Shown here: positions 6,080 through 7,057 of the stretch, in pieces
How positions within the stretch are numbered: the stretch's first letter is position 1
Layout: every line of letters begins with the position of its first letter
Origin: JBBRGG01 sp038240875
GTDB lineage: Bacteria; Planctomycetota; Phycisphaerae; Phycisphaerales; UBA1924
DNA: 7,057 bases
Reading direction: 5' to 3'
Assembly: GCA_038240875.1 (NCBI GenBank)
Contig: JBBRGG010000188.1
Coordinates: 1 to 7,057 of the forward strand
Program-made: the position numbers and the translations under genes
Notes under the pieces: model-generated
Databases searched by the model: none
Seen by the model: only the letters and a program-made list of their open reading frames with translations
What the model was told of the DNA's origin: nothing

Positions 6080-6633
6080 CGAGCACGCGGCGCGATGGTC
6101 GCAGCATCACCACTACCAGCCCCAATCGTCCGAACCACTACAACTTCCGCTGGCCCACGTGGCCTCAAATCCCACCCACTCCCGCACTCCGGACACACCG
6201 TCCGATTGTCTTCCCCCGCTTCGATCTCCGCCAGCGAATAAAAACACCCAGGGCACCGCAGTGCATCCAGCACCCGCTCACGGCTTCGACCGAGTAACTT
6301 CGCCAAGCTCGATACCAGCGACAACGTCAGCGACACCACAACCAGAATCAACGTCGATGAAACCGGGCTAAATAGCGTGACGGCAAGCGCGAAAGGCCCT
6401 TTATATACCACCAGAGCGATGATGATCCCAAAGCCGATGCCAATTGCCGCCCCTCGCGCTACCGGCCCACTCCACACAAGAAATCCAACAGCCCCTGCAG
6501 CGCGAAGAATCCACCGCATCCACGCCATGATCGGCCTGCGTTCAATTTCGTGCGCAGTGGGAGATTCACCCAGCCACAGCGCATGCACGCGGCAGGCATT
6601 TCCTCGATCATCTATCGTGCGGTACCGCAACAT
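5986..6633 (-). CDS. Membrane protein with zinc-ribbon, unknown function
   Basis: With the ATG at 6633 the product is 215 residues. After a polar N-terminus (HALWLGESPTAHEIERR at 17-33) come hydrophobic segments at about 42-56, 62-78 (AAIGIGFGIIIALVVY) and 84-108 (FALAVTLFSP then STLILVVVSLTLSLVSSL), so three or four helices. A treble-clef-like zinc ribbon follows: CPGC at about 126-129 and CPEC at 147-150, with a CPECGSGW ending typical of the zinc ribbons common in planctomycete membrane proteins. The tail is basic and Ser/Ala-rich. The zinc ribbon presumably faces the cytosol; no enzyme motif is visible. The start is uncertain: TTG at 6639, ATG at 6633 and ATG at 6528 are all in frame and none has a good Shine-Dalgarno site; 6528 would remove the N-terminal 35 residues. 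The gene is convergent with hutI, and its last 31 codons lie antisense to it. Confidence 0.72.
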   Translation of the reverse strand: MLRYRTIDDRGNACRVHALWLGESPTAHEIERRPIMAWMRWILRAAGAVGFLVWSGPVARGAAIGIGFGIIIALVVYKGPFALAVTLFSPVSSTLILVVVSLTLSLVSSLAKLLGRSRERVLDALRCPGCFYSLAEIEAGEDNRTVCPECGSGWDLRPRGPAEVVVVRTIGAGSGDAATIAPRARYQRRERSAPPTIVASTGLPPSSYASARSSE

Positions 6634-6695
6634 GCACAAGTGTTCGCAGGCACAAGCGATCTAGAGCCAGCCCCACGCAGATTCACAGGGCAGAA

Positions 6696-6860
6696 TTACA
6701 TCTTCAGCACGTACAGCTCGTCAAGAATTTCTTGAACCGTGATTTGCTTAATCACGCGACCAGTTTTTCTATGAAACGCTGCGAACTTCGCCTCGGCAGC
6801 GGAATAGTAAGCGAACGCTACGAAGAACCTGCGCTGGCGGTCCTCGCGAAGGATTGTCAA
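6696..6860 (-). CDS. Possible small gene or gene remnant, no ATG start
   Basis: On the minus strand the frame ending at TAA (6696-6698) is open back to a TAG at 6897-6899, giving 66 sense codons. There is no ATG at its start; the first usual alternative is TTG at 6860, giving 54 residues. The peptide looks protein-like: an aromatic helix RRFFVAFAYYSAAEAKFAAF, then KTGRVIKQITVQEILDELYV, ending LKM. I do not recognise it. It could be a short gene using TTG, or the 3' remnant of a longer gene whose 5' part has decayed; upstream sequence in the other two frames on this strand does not continue it convincingly. It reads in the same direction as the zinc-ribbon gene, 62 bases upstream of that gene's ATG. 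Confidence 0.35.
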   Translation of the reverse strand: MTILREDRQRRFFVAFAYYSAAEAKFAAFHRKTGRVIKQITVQEILDELYVLKM

Positions 6861-6897
6861 TTCTTCGAAGTTAAGGTCAAAATCGCAACTGTGTTTC

Positions 6898-6903
6898 TAT
6901 AAT
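6898..6903 (+). promoter_or_regulatory. TATAAT -10-like element in an AT-rich stretch
   Basis: A perfect TATAAT lies in the run TTTCTATAATTTAATAC, 21 bases before the ATG at 6925. At the expected distance upstream (around 6874-6880) the bases AAGGTCAA give no good -35 box. The match is plausible for a plus-strand promoter but could be chance in AT-rich DNA. Confidence 0.35.
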
Positions 6904-6924
6904 TTAATACACGATCAAATACTC

Positions 6925-7057
6925 ATGCGAGCTACTAGCAATCGCCAGTTTTTGCAAGACCACTTTAATGAAGGCGGTAAACCATCAATCTGCTTCCCGT
7001 CCCTGCAAAAGCTTGCCAGCTATCTCGCCGCATCAGCAACTTCCCGGTCGTTCGTAA
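6925..7057 (+). CDS. Possible gene start cut by the right edge
   Basis: From the ATG at 6925 the frame is open for 44 codons to the end of the window. The peptide begins MRATSNRQFLQDHFNEGG and continues with KLASYLAAS, which resembles a small soluble N-terminus, but I recognise no domain. Support comes from the TATAAT just upstream and from the open frame; there is no Shine-Dalgarno site. The length is too short to exclude chance, and the minus strand has stops in two frames here, with the third open only in part. Confidence 0.3.
   Translation, partial: MRATSNRQFLQDHFNEGGKPSICFPSLQKLASYLAASATSRSFV

Noticed and set aside
1..7057. Search for CRISPR, transposase, integrase, toxin-antitoxin, tRNA or rRNA signatures
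   Set aside because: By eye I found no regularly spaced repeats, terminal inverted repeats, transposase motifs or RNA gene sequences in the window.

Overview
The window looks like ordinary chromosomal DNA of a planctomycete, most likely class Phycisphaerae. The evidence is a secreted protein ending in a cysteine-flanked double dockerin repeat (the 'GC-type dockerin' arrangement), membrane proteins of lineage-specific appearance (one with a CxxC...CxxC zinc ribbon), and mixed start signals: two genes have strong Shine-Dalgarno sites and the rest have none. The taxon is an inference; no rRNA or marker gene is present.

Layout from left to right: (1) 1-547, minus strand, a conserved two-helix membrane protein of unknown function that runs off the left edge. 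It has no stop inside the window. (2) 709-1113, plus strand, a small single-helix membrane protein, divergent from (1). (3) 1133-2167, minus, a secreted protein with a C-terminal dockerin pair, convergent with (2) across 19 bases. (4) 2207-3424, minus, a complete thiolase (acetyl-CoA acetyltransferase family) 39 bases upstream of (3). (5) 3425-3716, a divergent intergenic region. (6) 3717-4727 and 4793-6079, plus, a pair for histidine breakdown: an arginase-fold formimidoylglutamase (HutG) and imidazolonepropionase (HutI). (7) 5986-6633, minus, a membrane protein with a zinc ribbon whose 3' end overlaps hutI antisense by 94 bases. (8) 6640-7057, an AT-richer right end with a short minus-strand open frame lacking ATG, a perfect TATAAT, and a possible plus-strand gene start cut by the edge.

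How the genes fit together: HutI opens 4-imidazolone-5-propanoate to N-formimidoyl-L-glutamate, and HutG hydrolyses that to glutamate and formamide, so the pair covers the last two steps of histidine degradation. HutH and HutU are not in the window. The thiolase links acetyl-CoA and acetoacetyl-CoA or trims 3-ketoacyl-CoA; it is transcribed away from the hut pair, so a functional link is not shown.

I found no mobile element, CRISPR array, RNA gene, defence system or phage signature. The items most worth a second look are an Asp-to-Asn change at the expected metal-ligand position of HutI, a roughly 24-residue acid-rich insertion between the metal motifs of HutG, the near-identical dockerin DNA repeats, the left-edge gene that is easily missed, and the poorly explained right end.
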